Positions 1 through 13,256 of a stretch of 64,000 nucleotides of DNA are shown one piece after another (positions within the stretch are counted from its first letter, which is position 1; every line of letters starts with the position of its first letter). The position numbers and the translations under genes were made by a program. The notes under the pieces are model-generated. The model saw nothing but the letters and a program-made list of their open reading frames with translations. It ran no database searches and was not told where the DNA came from. Source of the DNA: Asterias amurensis (lineage: Eukaryota; Echinodermata; Asteroidea; Forcipulatida; Asteriidae); contig NC_092654.1 of the NCBI RefSeq assembly GCF_032118995.1, positions 2,480,001 through 2,544,000 of the forward strand, read 5' to 3'.

Positions 1-345
1 CGAATTCATTAAAATCTACTCCGCGACAGAAGAATATAGCAAGTTTAAAAAATAAATAATAATAATATTTTACACAGCAATTTCATGTACACATGGTGCT
101 CATTAACCAAATAATAGTACATCTCTCTGACTGTTGTACACAATCTCCCTGATTACAAGATCAAAATGTTGGCAGATCTGACTTTACACAAAAAAAGGGC
201 CTCAAGCAGTAAATTATCGGAACATTTCTAGCCCCTTTGGCGAAATGCAGTCACTTTCTTGAGACCCTGTGTGATCGATTCAAGAGTGTCTCGTTGCATG
301 GCAAAAACGTTGACTAAGCCATGTGTGTAAGGGTCTGGCTGCTCG

Positions 346-734
346 TTAAAGGCACTGGACACCTTTGATAATTGTCAAAAAACCAGTATTCTCACTTGGT
401 GCATCCCAACATACATGTATGCATAAAAAAACAAATCTCTAAAAAAAATTTTACTAATTGGTCATCGGAGTTGCAAGAGAATAATGAAAGAAAAAACACC
501 CTTGTTGAACAACATTGTGTGCTTTCAGATGCGCAATAAAAGGCTTAGGCCTGAAGTCTTTTAATTGAGTGAGAAATTACCTCTTTCTCAAAAACTACGA
601 ACTTCAGACATGTCAGAGGGAGCCGTTTCTCACAATATTTTATACTATCAATAGCTCTCAATTGCTTGTTACCGTGTTAGTTTTAATGCTAACAAATATT
701 TTGAGTAATTACCAATAGTGTCCAGTACCTTTAA
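346..734. mobile_element. TTAA-flanked MITE, family 1
   Basis: Non-coding inverted-repeat element. It opens TTAA-AGGCACTGGACAC and closes with the imperfect reverse complement GTGTCCAGTACCT-TTAA. It belongs to the same family as 23093-23446 and 46665-47051, whose TTAA target duplication is shown by empty sites. TTAA targets are typical of piggyBac-like and some other cut-and-paste transposons. No transposase is present. Confidence 0.85.
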
Positions 735-1424
735 GGGTAGATGTAAAGTGTACACGTACACGGTCAAACTGCATAAATACACAGTAACCAAATCTAGCGT
801 AGATGTACTTATTGATCCAATCCGTGTGGGCACATACTCTACAAGGGCACTGTATGACGTATTCATCAGTGCTTACGTCATTTTTCAGAAGTGGTCTTAA
901 TTGCGTACACGGGGCCTCAAGGTATCTTAGCTTGATGAATACAATTAATTAATTATGCCTTCTTAGACGCGAGATAATGAATCCGTAGTATAAATAGGAA
1001 TTCAAGACATTAAAATTCACGTCACCTATTAATAAAGTCTGTCTCCGGTTTAAGAAGGCGGGCGAATTGTTCTCATCTACCCTTTTTGGATTGAAAAGCA
1101 ATTAAGACCAGTGCTGTTGTAAATAAGAAGAGGAGATGGAATTGTACTCTTTTCCCTCAATTTGAATTTCTAAAGAAATACCCTAACAAGAGGCTATAAA
1201 AATACACTAGGGTTTGAACGAAAACAAGTTTTAAATTACATGTGCAACATCTTTATTTATTTCTTTTGTTTGTTTGTGAATTTTTGATTGATTTTTACTT
1301 AAAGAGAAGAAAATGTCAGCATTATTCACTCAACAATATTGTGTTGAATTTGAACAAGATGATGAAAGGACAGGTTTCATTGTTATTATTTTTGTTTTAC
1401 TCTTACGCTGATTATACCCCTCAG

Positions 1425-1530
1425 GCCTCAACGCAGGACTCGGGGAGAGTACCAAGTATGCAGTGTTTAACACACATCAGTGTGTGCGTAAAACACAAGT
1501 AATGTTCTTTATCACTGATGCAAATTGACA
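1425..1530. repeat. SINE tail fragment
   Basis: Contains a degenerate copy of the block found at 28940-29010 and 30305-30425: an ACTCGGG-like stretch, AGTACC, GTATGCAGTG, AACACACAT and a TTCTTTATC..GATGCAAATT tail. It is probably the 3' body of a tRNA-derived SINE without its head. Confidence 0.45.
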
Positions 1531-1968
1531 TGTTCTGAAGATTGTTATTATAAAACTTAAAAGTCAGATTTATATATGATCAGACCCCAAAAAATGAAAT
1601 AAGAAGTGTTCTTTGAATATTTATGGAGAATTCACTTGGGGAATTGTTGCTATTCGCCAAGTACAAACAGTAAATTTTTCCACTGAAATAAACGAGGTAC
1701 ACAGGAACAAAAGTCTGTAATTGGAAAACACAATCTGACAACCATTTTATACAGAACATTTCTCAGATTGAAATGTTTTTGAATCCTCTTAAACACTACT
1801 CCTGAGAAAGGAAATTGTTGCTTGAAATGTTATACATTATCAAAAGCTACAGTGCTTCGTAGTACCGAGTAAACCATTTTTATGGTCATTAATTTTTTGG
1901 AGTAAGTACAAAAGGTATACCATTCCTTTAAATCTTTTTCTTCTCTTTTGTGTCTCTTCGCCCGGCAG

Positions 1969-4900
1969 GTTTTGGTGTGAATGTCACGTTGATCTCTCCA
2001 GAGAAAGCCATTAAACTTGTCGGCAACGACTTCTTCCGCTATCACTTACGGAAAGATGGGTAAGTAGAGATCCCTCTGCCCTATAAATTAACTTCACTTT
2101 GCAAAGTCAGATTTACAGGTAGGCTTGTTTACATGAAATATCATAATTATATGTAAGGATAAACTTGAACAACTTTTTTTTTTAATTTATATTTTTACAT
2201 ATCCTGATTATTTAAGGTAGCCTAACTCTTTCTTTGAAGAGATCAGTGTTTCATAGAAACTTATTGGGTATGCACACTAGTTATTTGTATTTGAGAATGA
2301 AATTAGTTAACAGATTCGAGAGTGAAATTTATCATAATAAAAACGAAACTACTCTTGGAGAAGGAAATAATTATGAAGGAAAACAAATATTCATTCATTC
2401 TGTATCACGGTCACATGTTGGATATCAGCATGCCCTCATGCAGAGTATTGAGTAAAGCTGGTATGAGTGGGATTTCGTGTTGTTCAATTCATTGATGTAA
2501 TCGGAGAATGCGTCGGTCAGTGTCTCGTGCCGTCACTTTCCTCTTACATGTAAGTAGAGGAAGAGATGCCAAGAGAATGACGTCACGGTGTGATCACTAG
2601 ACCTTACTCAGGGACTGTTAACCATTACGTTTGGGAATCACTCTTAAAAGTATTGGCAATAAAAATGAAAATTGCTCATGGAGAAGATGAAGGGAAATAA
2701 ATACTCATTCCGTGTCACGATCACATGTAAAATCAGCACATGCGCCCCCACACAGAGTATCAAGTAAAGCTGGTACATGTATGAGGAGGATTTCATGATG
2801 TTCAATTCATTGATGTAATCTGAGATTGCGTTACTAGTCAGTGTCTTGTGCCGTCATGATTCTCTTATCCGCTAAGGAAGATGACGTCACAATATGAAAC
2901 CTAAGAGTGTGTTATACATATTAAGACCTTACTCAGAGACTGTTTAAAGGGAAGGTGTATGTTTGGTAATCTCTATTAAAATTAATGGCAATAGAAGCTT
3001 TTGGTTAGAAGCGTACAGCAGCTTTCGATTGTATAAAGCATTCTGAGAAACATTTCACTTCAAATGTAAAAAGATGTCAGTTTTATGCCCCAAACTTTAG
3101 TAACAGTCAGTAGTGCTTCTCATTAGTGTATTCCTACTAGTATTCTTCCTGCATGGACACAACCGCTCTAGACTTTTGACTATATCTCAAAAACATTACG
3201 ACCTTTGAGATTAAATTTTCAGATGTTAGTTTTTATTGTGTACACTACGTTTATATAGGATTAAAACAATCCAATAGTTCCAAAACCAAAGGTACGTATA
3301 CTGTGGGGTATAAGACCTTACTCGCTCGGGAACTGGTTAATGTCTCATGTAGTGTTTCTTCTGACAAGTCTGAAAGATCAGGATGCTACGCATAAAGCGT
3401 TAAGATTGTTTTAGAGTATCACGTCACAAGAAGAATTAAATACTCAACGTTAAGAATGTCCTTGCTTGCTAGATAAGGTTCAATACTTCACTCTGCCTTG
3501 AGTCTGCCAAGAGATACAGATTGTTAATGGGATGCTACGGGACATACACTCTAAGAAATTGACAAAAGCTTTGTCGCCTGATTTTTCTGAAGGTAAATGT
3601 TAGGACCGCTGTAGAGGTCAATGTTTCCTGTGCTGTTATTTTTGTATTTATTTATTTGAGATTTAATCGAATTAGCTAATTGCCATTTGCTCACTAACCA
3701 AAAGGAAATATATCATAAATGGAAAAACATAGTTAAAGGAACACATTGCCTTGGATCGGTCGAGTTGGTCTTTGAAAAGCGTTTGTTATAAAATATATAT
3801 AGGTAGAAAGATGCTGTAAAAGTAGAATACAATGATCCACACAAACATGCCTCGAAATTGTACGGTTTTCCTTTTACCTCGTCTACTAACACAATCGGCC
3901 ATTTATGGGAGTCAAATTTTTGACTCCCATAAATGGCCGATCGTGTTAGTTCGCACAGTAAAAGGAAAACCACGCAATTTCGAGGCAAACTTGTGTGGAT
4001 CATTGTATTCTACTTTTAAAAGATCTTTCCAACCATATGCATTTTATAACAAACGGTTACAAACGCTTTTTTATAGACCAACTCGTCCGATCCAAGGCAA
4101 CGTGTTCCTTTAATTGCCTGATGTTTCGACCCTTGCTGAGTCTTCCACAAAGACTGATTCCAACAATTAGCGCCAATGACAGGATGATTAAATAACAAGA
4201 AGAAATTTTCAGTTTTAGAGGTGGGAGGAAAACCCCAATGGGGAAACCCAGCACAATCAGGTAGGGACTGAAAACCCAATCCTCATGCAAGGCTCTTGTC
4301 TGAGTTGGGATTCGAACCAGTATCCATAGAGGTGAAGAGGCAGGGAAAGAAACCACTGAATCAAAGTAGTTCAACAACCTAAAAAGTAATAAACCACAAG
4401 GGAAACTGACTGGTACTCGTACATCAAATTTAGGTGAGCAAAGACAAATTGTCTAGAGTGGGATTTGAAGATCTGACCTCCAGATTTACATGACAGTACT
4501 CTACCAACTGAACTATCTAGCCATGTTAGAAAAAAGGAAGAAAAGAAAAAGGGATCAAAAGTCCTCAGCTGTTTTTAAATTCTCCCATCATCTTGCTCCA
4601 GTAATTCTGTAATCACGTCAATAATGCAATCCAATAATAAGATTGAGTGACCACACAAGCTTCCTGCATCCAACAATGAAAGTCAAGTACCGTTATCAGA
4701 TGTAGGTTGTCTAGCCGTAAATGTGTGAGTTGTATTAACAGTTCAAACATTCAGAGGTCATTTGGAATTTTAATCTTGTTTATGAATATTTTGTGTTTAC
4801 ATCGGGATGAAGTTGTTTGGGCAAATGCAATGCTGAGATAAGAATGTCTTTAAGAAATAAATTGTTTGGTTACAAGTAAAGCCGTACAAGGAAGCGGTCC

Positions 4901-7900
4901 ATTTTTCAAAGCGATCTGTTTTTTATCCACTTTAAATAACTCAGAGTGTGCCAATTGGCAGTTCATCCGAAAGAGACCATCGGAGGGCATTCTCTGGTCT
5001 TCTGAGAAACCTCACTCAAGAGTACTTTTTGAAGATTAGATTTCTACATCAGCAAATTATTTTTAAGACGCAACTTACACCAAGAAATTTGGCGATGACC
5101 ATAGACTAGTAGGTTTGATTCTGGACTTAAAATAAGCAGGGCACAAATTTGGGGGCAAACTCCACGAGACCACAGGACTTGTACATGTAGCTCAGAATCT
5201 TAACTGGATTGGGATTTTACTTGCAAGAACATAATCAAAATGTGATTGAGATTAGAGTCAAACTGAGAACACTTTTTATCATCTGAACCGTTTTATTTGA
5301 ACAAACGCAAAGAGGCGATTTATCTTTTCTCTTTTTCGTTTGGTAATGCTCAGCAGGATTGGAAGATATTTGTGAGACTCAAACTCAACATTTAAACATC
5401 ATTCATTTGAGACAAAGATGCTGAATTGACATGAATAAGACCACCGGACTTGTCCTGGTTTCAGTTCACTGGCCCACACTGAAGTCACTGGCCTCAGGCC
5501 GGTGGTCCAGTGTAAAGTTGGAGCCCTGCTTTAAGGTTCTGTATAGATGATGTTAAACAGACTTGATATTCGCTGTGAGAACTGAACTGAAATGCCGATG
5601 GTATTTATAGTAATGTCGCCGTGATGTTAAGATAATAGAACAGGATGATATTTTCATGACGACAAACAGGGGGGGGGGTTGCATCTTATTGCTGTACTCG
5701 AGGGATTGGACAAGCAAAGGCCTCAGGTCCAAACACGCAGAGAGACAAAACCCCTATCCACAATATAGAAGGCTTGTACGCATTCATACCAAGATGAGTG
5801 GGGGATGTTGTTATCAATGTCAACAACGATATCCATAAATGGAAGCGGGCGATTTCAATGAAAGGTGATTTTTATCCCTTGTGAGTTTCACCAATTTATT
5901 AAATGGTTGGATTCAGCGACTGCCTTTTGTTGCGATCAGGACTCGCGGACTTGTGTGGTTTGCACAGAAAATGGATGTTTTAAATGAACGAATCTTGTAA
6001 TAGTGTACATAAAATGGTTGACGGATACATCATTTGTTCTGTTTTATATCAAACAGTTAAAAAACAGTTCTGTTTTATATCAAACAGTTAACATAAAAAT
6101 ATTTAAATCCCCCCCCCCCCCATGTATTACAACCTTTTAAAATTACTCTTTTCTAAATGCCGAATAAATAATTTCGGTGTAAAAACTTAAACTCAAAAAT
6201 AAAATCTGCAAATTAATTATTATGATATAACCTTTTCAGAATGTTTGAGTAATTATCGTTTAAAAAAAATATAAAAGAATTTCTTATATAGTTGCACAGC
6301 CCAATTAAAAAAATGAATTAATTATGAAATTGTTAGCGTGTCCAATGAACTTGAAAATATTGTTGTGATTTCACTATAATTCTGACAATATCCTGACATT
6401 TTTTTATCATTGTCAGAGTTTTCATGAAATACTTAAAATGACACCTATACCTTTCTTGACTTTACAAAATTATCTACTGGTATTTGAAGTGTAAATGTAA
6501 ATTTAAATTTAAGGGTCAAATCTGCCAAATATTTAACCTAGCATTTTTACAGTTTTCTTACAGACTGTTTCTACATAGTAAATTTCTGCTCTAAATCTCA
6601 TTAAATTTTCCAATCATGCTTAATGATTACCACTAGCCCACCCACATCCCCCGTCCATAATCTAACTAAAAACACCTTTCATTTTCCCCAGTGAGCATTA
6701 GCAGATCAAAGGCAGTTTAAGATTTCCAATCGCCCCCAAATGGAATTCCTCGTTGTGGGGTATTTAACTGGGCATTATGCCAAATTGCGAGAACATCGTC
6801 ATGCGTTGTTTACCGGTTACCAGTGTAACGCTTGATGGCCCAGTAATGTCAGTTTGATCAGATTAAGCAGGGCCATGTTTACCGACTAGTCAATATTTAA
6901 CGCGGCTGGCATTTCCGCTCCGAGGCAGTTCCGCTCCGAGGCAGTTCATTCTTCAAACAGTGTATTGCAAGTGCAACGTCATATTGCCCGCACATTTTAT
7001 TACAAATTAAAAAATTGCACTTTTAATTTTTTTTTTAATTGCAGTTTTAAAATTGTAATTAATAATAATAATAAACATTAGCACATTAGGGATCACAAAT
7101 TCCTCAATGTGGTTAAAAAGAAGCGAAAGCTAAAATATAGTAAATAAAGGCTCAATGAATAAATATGCTTACTGATAATGTTGTCAGGTGCTTAAACGGG
7201 ACCAAATATCATTCCTGTAACTGTAAACAATTTTGGTCCTGTTTTAAAAGATCATTGAGTGTTCATGATATTTATGCCACAAGTCTTCCATCCATTTTCT
7301 TCAATTTTCCTGATATTGAAACTACATGTATAACATTTCTGAGGGAAGTCTCAATGTTTGATTTATTTATTTATTTGAAATCTTTGGACAAAAAAAACAT
7401 CTTAAATAACCAGGAGTATTTCAGGGAAGCACTGTCTTAAAAAAAAAAAAACATTTTCAAGCAAAGATTTCCAGAACTGTTTTTTTGTGTTATTGTCGGC
7501 TAGACACTTAAATGCATGTAGACAGGCCGTAGTACATTTTATGTTCCAAATTTGTAAAATTTCATTTTCAGTCGGAACCTCCTGTGGCCCCAGAAATGAC
7601 AGCTTTATAAATGTGCTGAGTTTTCCTTCTTTCTAAACATGTAGCTCCGACCCTTTTGGGCGAAGAGTGTGTACCCCCAAAGAATTTTATAAATATCTGA
7701 TGGGCTTTCACAGTTTTGCCAGTCTAAATCACCCCTTCTATTCCCGGTTTTCTCCCCCTCTTCAAAACTGCAGGGCACATCTGGGCTTGCACAGAGAAAT
7801 GCTTGCAGGTGGCGGCGCTGGGCTGTGCCAGGTTATCATCACCACCCCTATGGAAATGCTGAAAATTCAACTACAGGACGCGGGGAGGAGAAGTAAGTGT

Positions 7901-10229
7901 TTAAAAGGCAGAGTGGGCGGTGAAAGTTTAACTGTGAGGCTTGAGGAAACTGACAACAGCGGCACTGTAAAATGTGAAGTGACAGATTGGGAAGTTGAAG
8001 CGATAAGGAGAGATTTATGGAGATCTTCTTCAAATTTTGTTGACAATCATACTTTGGACAAATTTAAGAGCAATATGAAATGTTCTCAATTGCAAAATAT
8101 CCAAATCTAATTTGTTTTTTTAGTTTAAAGGTGTTACACAGAGTAACCAATAAATACCTGTGTTTAATTTTTTTCCGAAAGCTAACTGATTATGAAGTTC
8201 ATACTCGAACCATTTTTGTCTATGATATTTCCCTCTGATATGAAGTCATACTCTTGCACACTGCATCTGAAAAGTTCAAACCAAACCACAACAGCTGAGT
8301 TTGGTTGTTGCAACCTAATTTAAGGATAATGTGTTTGCATGCAAAACATTTGCTCCTGACTTGCATTGGAATGGAGCACAACCAAATTTTCCCAGGTTTG
8401 TTATATCATGTATTTGGTTGATTGCACAAACCATCAACCCTGTCTATGACTATTTTATTATCTCCACCAATCCTGTAAAATATCCTTGAACCTAATTGAA
8501 ATGTACCTGCATAAAACAGTATACATTGCTCAAACCATCGTAATCTTTTTAATTTGTTTAAATATCTAATTAATATTTTCTTTTAAAGTTTCAGTTCAAA
8601 AGAAAAAGGTTCCTGGCGTAGCAGTCCCCGACCTCGCCACAAAAATCAACCCCTCCCTCACCAGAGCGTATTCTGCCAATCTAGCTGATGTGTCGCCCTC
8701 TGCGTGGACCCTCGCACGCAATCTTCTCCAAACAGAAGGCATATTTGGACTCTACAGGGGACTAGGGGCGACTCTAATGAGAGATGTACCCTTTTCCATG
8801 GTATACTTTCCACTGTTTGCACATCTCAATGCAATGGTAAGTATTTTGATTTCCTTGGCACTTGCTCTTAATATGGGGCCTGTTCATTTCGTTTCAATTT
8901 TCATTAATTAATTCTGGTTGTGAAGCCAAGGGCTCTCAGAAACTTAATCACAGCACTAGTCAAGAACCCAGTAGAGAGAAGACAATGAAGGAAGTGTCAG
9001 TTTTAGATGTTGGAGGAAAACCCTTGAGAATTATTTCCAGGGAAAACCCACGCAGTCAGATAGGGACTGATAACCTAATCCACATAGTGCCCCGGGTGGG
9101 ATTAGAGGATGGCAGGCAGGCAAGGCCAATACGCCAAACCAACTCTTCAAAAGGTCACACACGTTAATAAGAAATTAACACATAGATAGATAACTGAAAA
9201 TAACTATCTCTGATTTTGTTTTTTGGCCAACAGGGTGTTAAGCGTGAGAATGGTCGTGCCAGTTTTAAACATTCCTTCATGTGTGGATGCCTCGCAGCAA
9301 CAGTGGCATCTCTGTCTGTTAACCCAGTTGATGGTGAGTGAATTCATCTGTAGATTATCATTATACTATATTTCTGTTGTCGCTTTGGGTTTAAACTAAA
9401 CAGGCATTTTTGTGCGGCCAAAAGTGCAAGACCATTAGACCATTTCATTGTGAAATATCCAAGAACCTAAGCGAGTGGTCCTGAAGCTAGGTACTTGATT
9501 GGCTACCAAATTCTAACATAGATTCAACACAATATGTAACAGGCAATTGAAGCTGGTTGCTGTATGTCATCGCATAGTTATCACAAACTGTCTCGCGCAA
9601 CACAAAATTTTGACAAATATTTCGGCTACATGAGCTAATTAACTTTAAGAATACAATTTCACAGATTGTTGGTTGCATGAATGGGACCCTACTGAAGGCT
9701 TAAGTCACTCAAACTGGTTGAATTCCCAAAAATAAGCTTAATTTATGATTTAGCTACAAGTTTGAAAACTGAGCTTACTTCACACGACTCCATTTTGTTC
9801 AACCAGTGTGCCATGTAACACATGCACATGGCTTTATATTGCACTACAAGTAACCATATGAGAGGTCGTGGGTTCAAGTCCCACCATTAATTGTAATCTT
9901 GAGGATCCAAAGATCAGGATTAATGAACCAAAGTGCCCAAGGCACCAATAAGTCAAACAAGGTCATTTCATTTATACCCTTTGTTTCTGTCAACCTTGCC
10001 AGTAATCAAAACCCGACTGCAGCTGTTACAACATGCCCCGGGCGAGCAAACCTACGATGGGATCCGTGATTGCGCAACCAAGATCTGGAAACAAGAGGGC
10101 CCCTCTGCGTTCTTCAAGGGGGCGTCTTGTCGCCTTCTGGTCATCTCACCTCTCTTCGGCATCGCCCAGGCCGTCTACTACTATGGCGTTGGGGAGTTCT
10201 TACTCGGGATACCGAAGCAGTGGTTATGA
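1969..10229 (+). CDS. SLC25A22: Mitochondrial glutamate carrier (SLC25A22/SLC25A18 type), 5'-incomplete
   Basis: Inner-membrane carrier of the SLC25 family; the vertebrate relatives import glutamate with a proton. Five exons are visible: 1969-2059, 7774-7892, 8595-8836, 9234-9333 and 10003-10229 (TGA). All have GT-AG borders and matching phases and give 258 residues. Seen: [17 protein letters not shown] after carrier repeat 1, then [18 protein letters not shown] with the signature PMEMLK, then [20 protein letters not shown], then the third signature PVDVIK and [20 protein letters not shown]. Human SLC25A22 has 323 residues and its homologous point is near residue 69, so only the N-terminal part with the first signature is missing. 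I found no exon for it in 1-1968, so it probably lies further left. A22 and A18 cannot be separated by eye. The 5.7-kb intron 2060-7773 is full of repeats. The gene converges on ATP6V1E. Confidence 0.93.
2330..2950. repeat. Diverged direct duplication in a glutamate-carrier intron
   Basis: Two blocks of about 310-320 bp (about 2330-2640 and 2645-2950) share, in order, GGAGAAG, a TATTCATTC-like motif, GAGTA.TGAGTAAAGCTGG, TTCAATTCATTGATGTAATC, GTGCCGTCA, GATGACGTCAC-like and GACCTTACTCAG. Indels and substitutions show that it is old. Each unit ends near a CRE-like TGACGTCA core. Confidence 0.7.
3733..4113. mobile_element. Near-perfect foldback MITE with TTAA ends
   Basis: A 381-bp palindrome. 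The left arm starts TTAAAGGAACACATTGCCTT, and the right arm ends in a close reverse complement before TTAA. The arms meet around 3900-3940 at ACTCCCATAAATGGCCGAT and its complement. Because the arms match, similar short reading frames appear on both strands, but they are not genes. Confidence 0.9.
4208..4527 (-). repeat. tRNA-derived SINE-like remnants (two)
   Basis: The stretch 4208-4370 has the block GTGGGAGGAAAACCCCAATG..GGGACTGAAAACCCAATCC and, on the minus strand, a B-box-like GGTTCGAATCC. A relative lies at 8985-9125. The stretch 4445-4527 on the minus strand has an A-box-like TAGTTCAGTTGGTAGAG and a weak B box. Neither folds as an intact tRNA. Confidence 0.55.
8985..9125. repeat. SINE-like remnant related to 4208-4370
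   Basis: Shares TTTTAGATGTTGGAGGAAAACCC, the ACCCACGCAGTCAGATAGGG block and CACATAGTGCCCCGGGTGGG with the 4.2-kb repeat. It lies in the intron 8837-9233 of the glutamate carrier gene. Confidence 0.5.
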
Positions 10230-11342
10230 GGTGGTGTATTCTAATAATAGATAAACAAATCTTCCCTATTTATTTGAAATATTAAGATGCCCCACTTGAA
10301 GATATAATTCTTTTAAGGGTACAATGGAGAAGGGATTTAGGGAATTAAGGTTCTTGCCATGGTTACGTTTTATTTTTGTTTGCATGATGATATTTTCAAG
10401 TTTGGTCGGAAAATATTTATTGTAGGTGCTCTAAAAATAACTTAATAATTGGAGTATGGGAAGGATGATGGTAATGGTTTTAAGCAATAACTTGTAAACC
10501 TAGGAAATTTTCATTGGAGTTGTCATCCAAGTTTACGGATCAAAAATTTGTTTGTTTTGTTGAAACTGACATTCAAACTTCATCATTACTTTCTAAACAT
10601 CTAAACAAAGCCCTAATTATCCAAAACATTTTCTGGATAATTAGAAAGCCAATCTTTATTATCCTCCCAAACTCAAATGATCTTTTGTTCCTTTAAGATT
10701 TATCTTCTCAAAACATCTCGTTAAAAAATGCTTGATTTTGTTTTCCTGTTTTGGAAGTATTCATGCCGTCTATGAAAAAAATCAAATGAGCAATATCTTG
10801 TTGATGTAAAAAATAAAGTGGTGTGCGTTTGTATCAGTATTTATCTTAATTTATGCAGATATGTTTACAAAAAATGGACCTTGTAGTGCTACTAGTGCTA
10901 CATTAGTTACAGTACATGTACATGCTGCGAACAGTACTGCTTTTGAGAGTGTAGAGAGGGTTTTTGCTAATACCGAGCAAAAGTAAGTTGTATACAGCAA
11001 TAGATATACGCTTTAGTATGACATGTGCTTGACTTATAGATGCAGTGCTTGCGTGTAGATCACATGCTTGTACTGACATAATACTAGCAATAAGGACCAG
11101 TCAACATGTGCTCAAGAAAATAATACAGTCAAGAATCTTACATGATGTAAGATTTAAAGCTTTACATGGCACAAAACTTAAAATAAAAAAACTAGTTTTG
11201 GGTGTAAACATCTGGGGCCCAATTTAAGCAGAAAATACTACCAGTTTCTTAACGGCTGTTATCTGGCGTTATTCACAAGCCTCAAAATATAGTCTGGTGT
11301 TATTCACAAGCCTCAAAGAGTAATGTCGGATGGTCAGGCTTA

Positions 11343-11490
11343 GCTATTGGTGTTACAGGGCCAAATTTCATAGAGCTGCTTAAGCAACATTTCGTATGTA
11401 CCATCTGTGACTGGTATCCTGCTCATATTTGCTTAGCAGAAAATTGTTAAGCAATCTTTTCTGATTGAGCAGTTCTATGAAATTGGTTCC
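11343..11490. mobile_element. Short MITE of the AATTTCATAGAGCTGCTTAAGC family
   Basis: Left end CCAAATTTCATAGAGCTGCT, then a TGTGACTGGTATCCTGCT core, then right end GCAGTTCTATGAAATTGG as the reverse complement. Related copies or halves occur near 18300, 31330, 33735-33975, 37195, 40998 and 60297. Confidence 0.7.
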
Positions 11491-13008
11491 AGGACAGTAA
11501 ACTGGTTTCTAGTAAAACAAGGTGGGCTCTCTGGTTTCTCTATAGTCTGTATGGACGAGGTGCTACTATTATGTATTATATATCAACACTGGTGCTAACT
11601 ACAGTTTAGTAACGTACAAAAACACGGTGTGGCTTTGTGACTGTTTGATGTTAAACACACCTTAAAAATTGCGTCTTAAGTTTCTACCAAAGTCTTTGTG
11701 TGTTTTCCATCTGCAAAATGTGTTCAAGAAGTTTAGAGTTTGTTGGATGATTAAAGTATTCAGGACAAAAATAGTTGATTTCAGAAATCACAGGTGTGTG
11801 CATAAAATATTTTGGTTCTTCTAAAACTCCAAAGCTGGGTCACGTAACTTAAGTTACTTAAATATGTTGGATTGAAAACAGGTATTTTGTCGTTATTGAC
11901 GTCAATTCACAGAATCATTCATAGAGGGAACAACCATGGAGTTAAATACTGTAAAAAATTCACTTCATCAGGGGTTCAAAGGTCAAAGCTCAGTTGTTTG
12001 ACGCACTCATTTTCAGTTAAAGAGTCTGTTTGAACAAATTGCAAGTCCCTATAACCATGCAAAAATGCCATTGTTTTGTATACCCTTCAAGTGCGAATGT
12101 TGTCAACATCCTAAAACGCCCAATGACGACATATTTCAAATATGGGTATGGCAGTGTACATTTTAAAAAGTTCATTCCTGAATTTTGATGATGTTCAGTC
12201 AAAAAGGCATGGAATTTGACCTTTTTGTCTGACCCACAAATTCTTCTTTGGAATGTGCAGGTGCTGATATCGAATGACGTCACATTTCAAATACAAAGGT
12301 CTGTACATTTTCGTATGCAAGATTGGTAAATCTTTTGATGATATAAAATCAAAATAGCATGGAATTAGACCTTAATTTGACCTGAGAGCCCCTTTTTAAC
12401 TGGGTAAAAAATTAATTGTGAAAGTGGAATGCATGTCTCTATAATATATTGTCAGAGCTATTTCTGTCGTCTGTGATATATATTCCACCGATATTCAGCA
12501 GGCAAACTTGTGTGTGAACTTAGAACAGATGTAACAAATGTGTCACATCAAAATAAAGTACTGCTAACATTCAAGTTGAAATTCCTATCTATTTTTAGAC
12601 CTTCATCACGCTACAACCATCTCTTGTAAACCCTGTACAATCATTTGAGCCCAAAGTGAGGCTTGGAGGACAGAATAGTCCGACCCCCTTTTCTGGCGCA
12701 GTGAGAATTGTTATTCTTCATTGCAATTGCCAGAAGTGGAACAAGACCAAAGATGATGGTAGTAGCTTGATAAAGGTCATATCCATGTAGTCGATAGAAC
12801 AGTATCGTTTTATCTCCCTATGCAAATAAGCTTGTATAACTGTACAGCCAGCTAAAATCCTACTCCATATTCAGTATTGTGAAGTCGGTATTTCATATTT
12901 AACATAAAAGTTGGGTGAATTGTCACTGTCAGTACTACATGTACAGTATTTACAAATGAATGCGTTTTAGCATCAGAAAACACTTGCTATGCCCAATTTA
13001 ATGGCTTT

Positions 13009-13256
13009 GCTTACTGCGAAACTCTTACGGCCTGTAGAATTGTGTGCTTTACAGGGAACATGTAAGGGCAAAATTGTGTGTTAAGCAGGGAACAAAATAA
13101 CAGTGGGCCCCTGTTCACTTCATGATGGGTACTGCAGTTCTGCTTACTGCATAACTCTGCGCTTACAGCCTGTAGAAACGTGTGCTTTACAGGGCGTTGT
13201 ATGCGCATAATTCCGCGGTAAGCACGACATTTGGCACTGTTCATTTCATGATGCCT
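13009..13256. repeat. Degenerate tandem repeat, two units of about 125 bp
   Basis: Both units run TGCTTACTGC..AACTCT, TAC.GCCTGTAGAA..GTGTGCTTTACAGG, and then CACTTCATGATG / CATTTCATGATG. They resemble the TGCTTACTG..GCAGAGAAT elements near 31340 and 54800. Confidence 0.6.

Noticed and set aside
1-1968. Search for the missing first exons of the glutamate carrier
   Set aside because: No stretch resembled the expected PIDLAKTRLQ signature or an N-terminal helix; only a MITE and a SINE tail were found.
3713-4113. Two similar proteins of about 95 aa on opposite strands
   Set aside because: Product of a foldback MITE whose arms are reverse complements; there is no other coding signal.
7165-7440. 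91-codon plus-strand frame in a carrier intron
   Set aside because: No resemblance to carrier or other families, and the carrier exons on both sides splice in phase without it.
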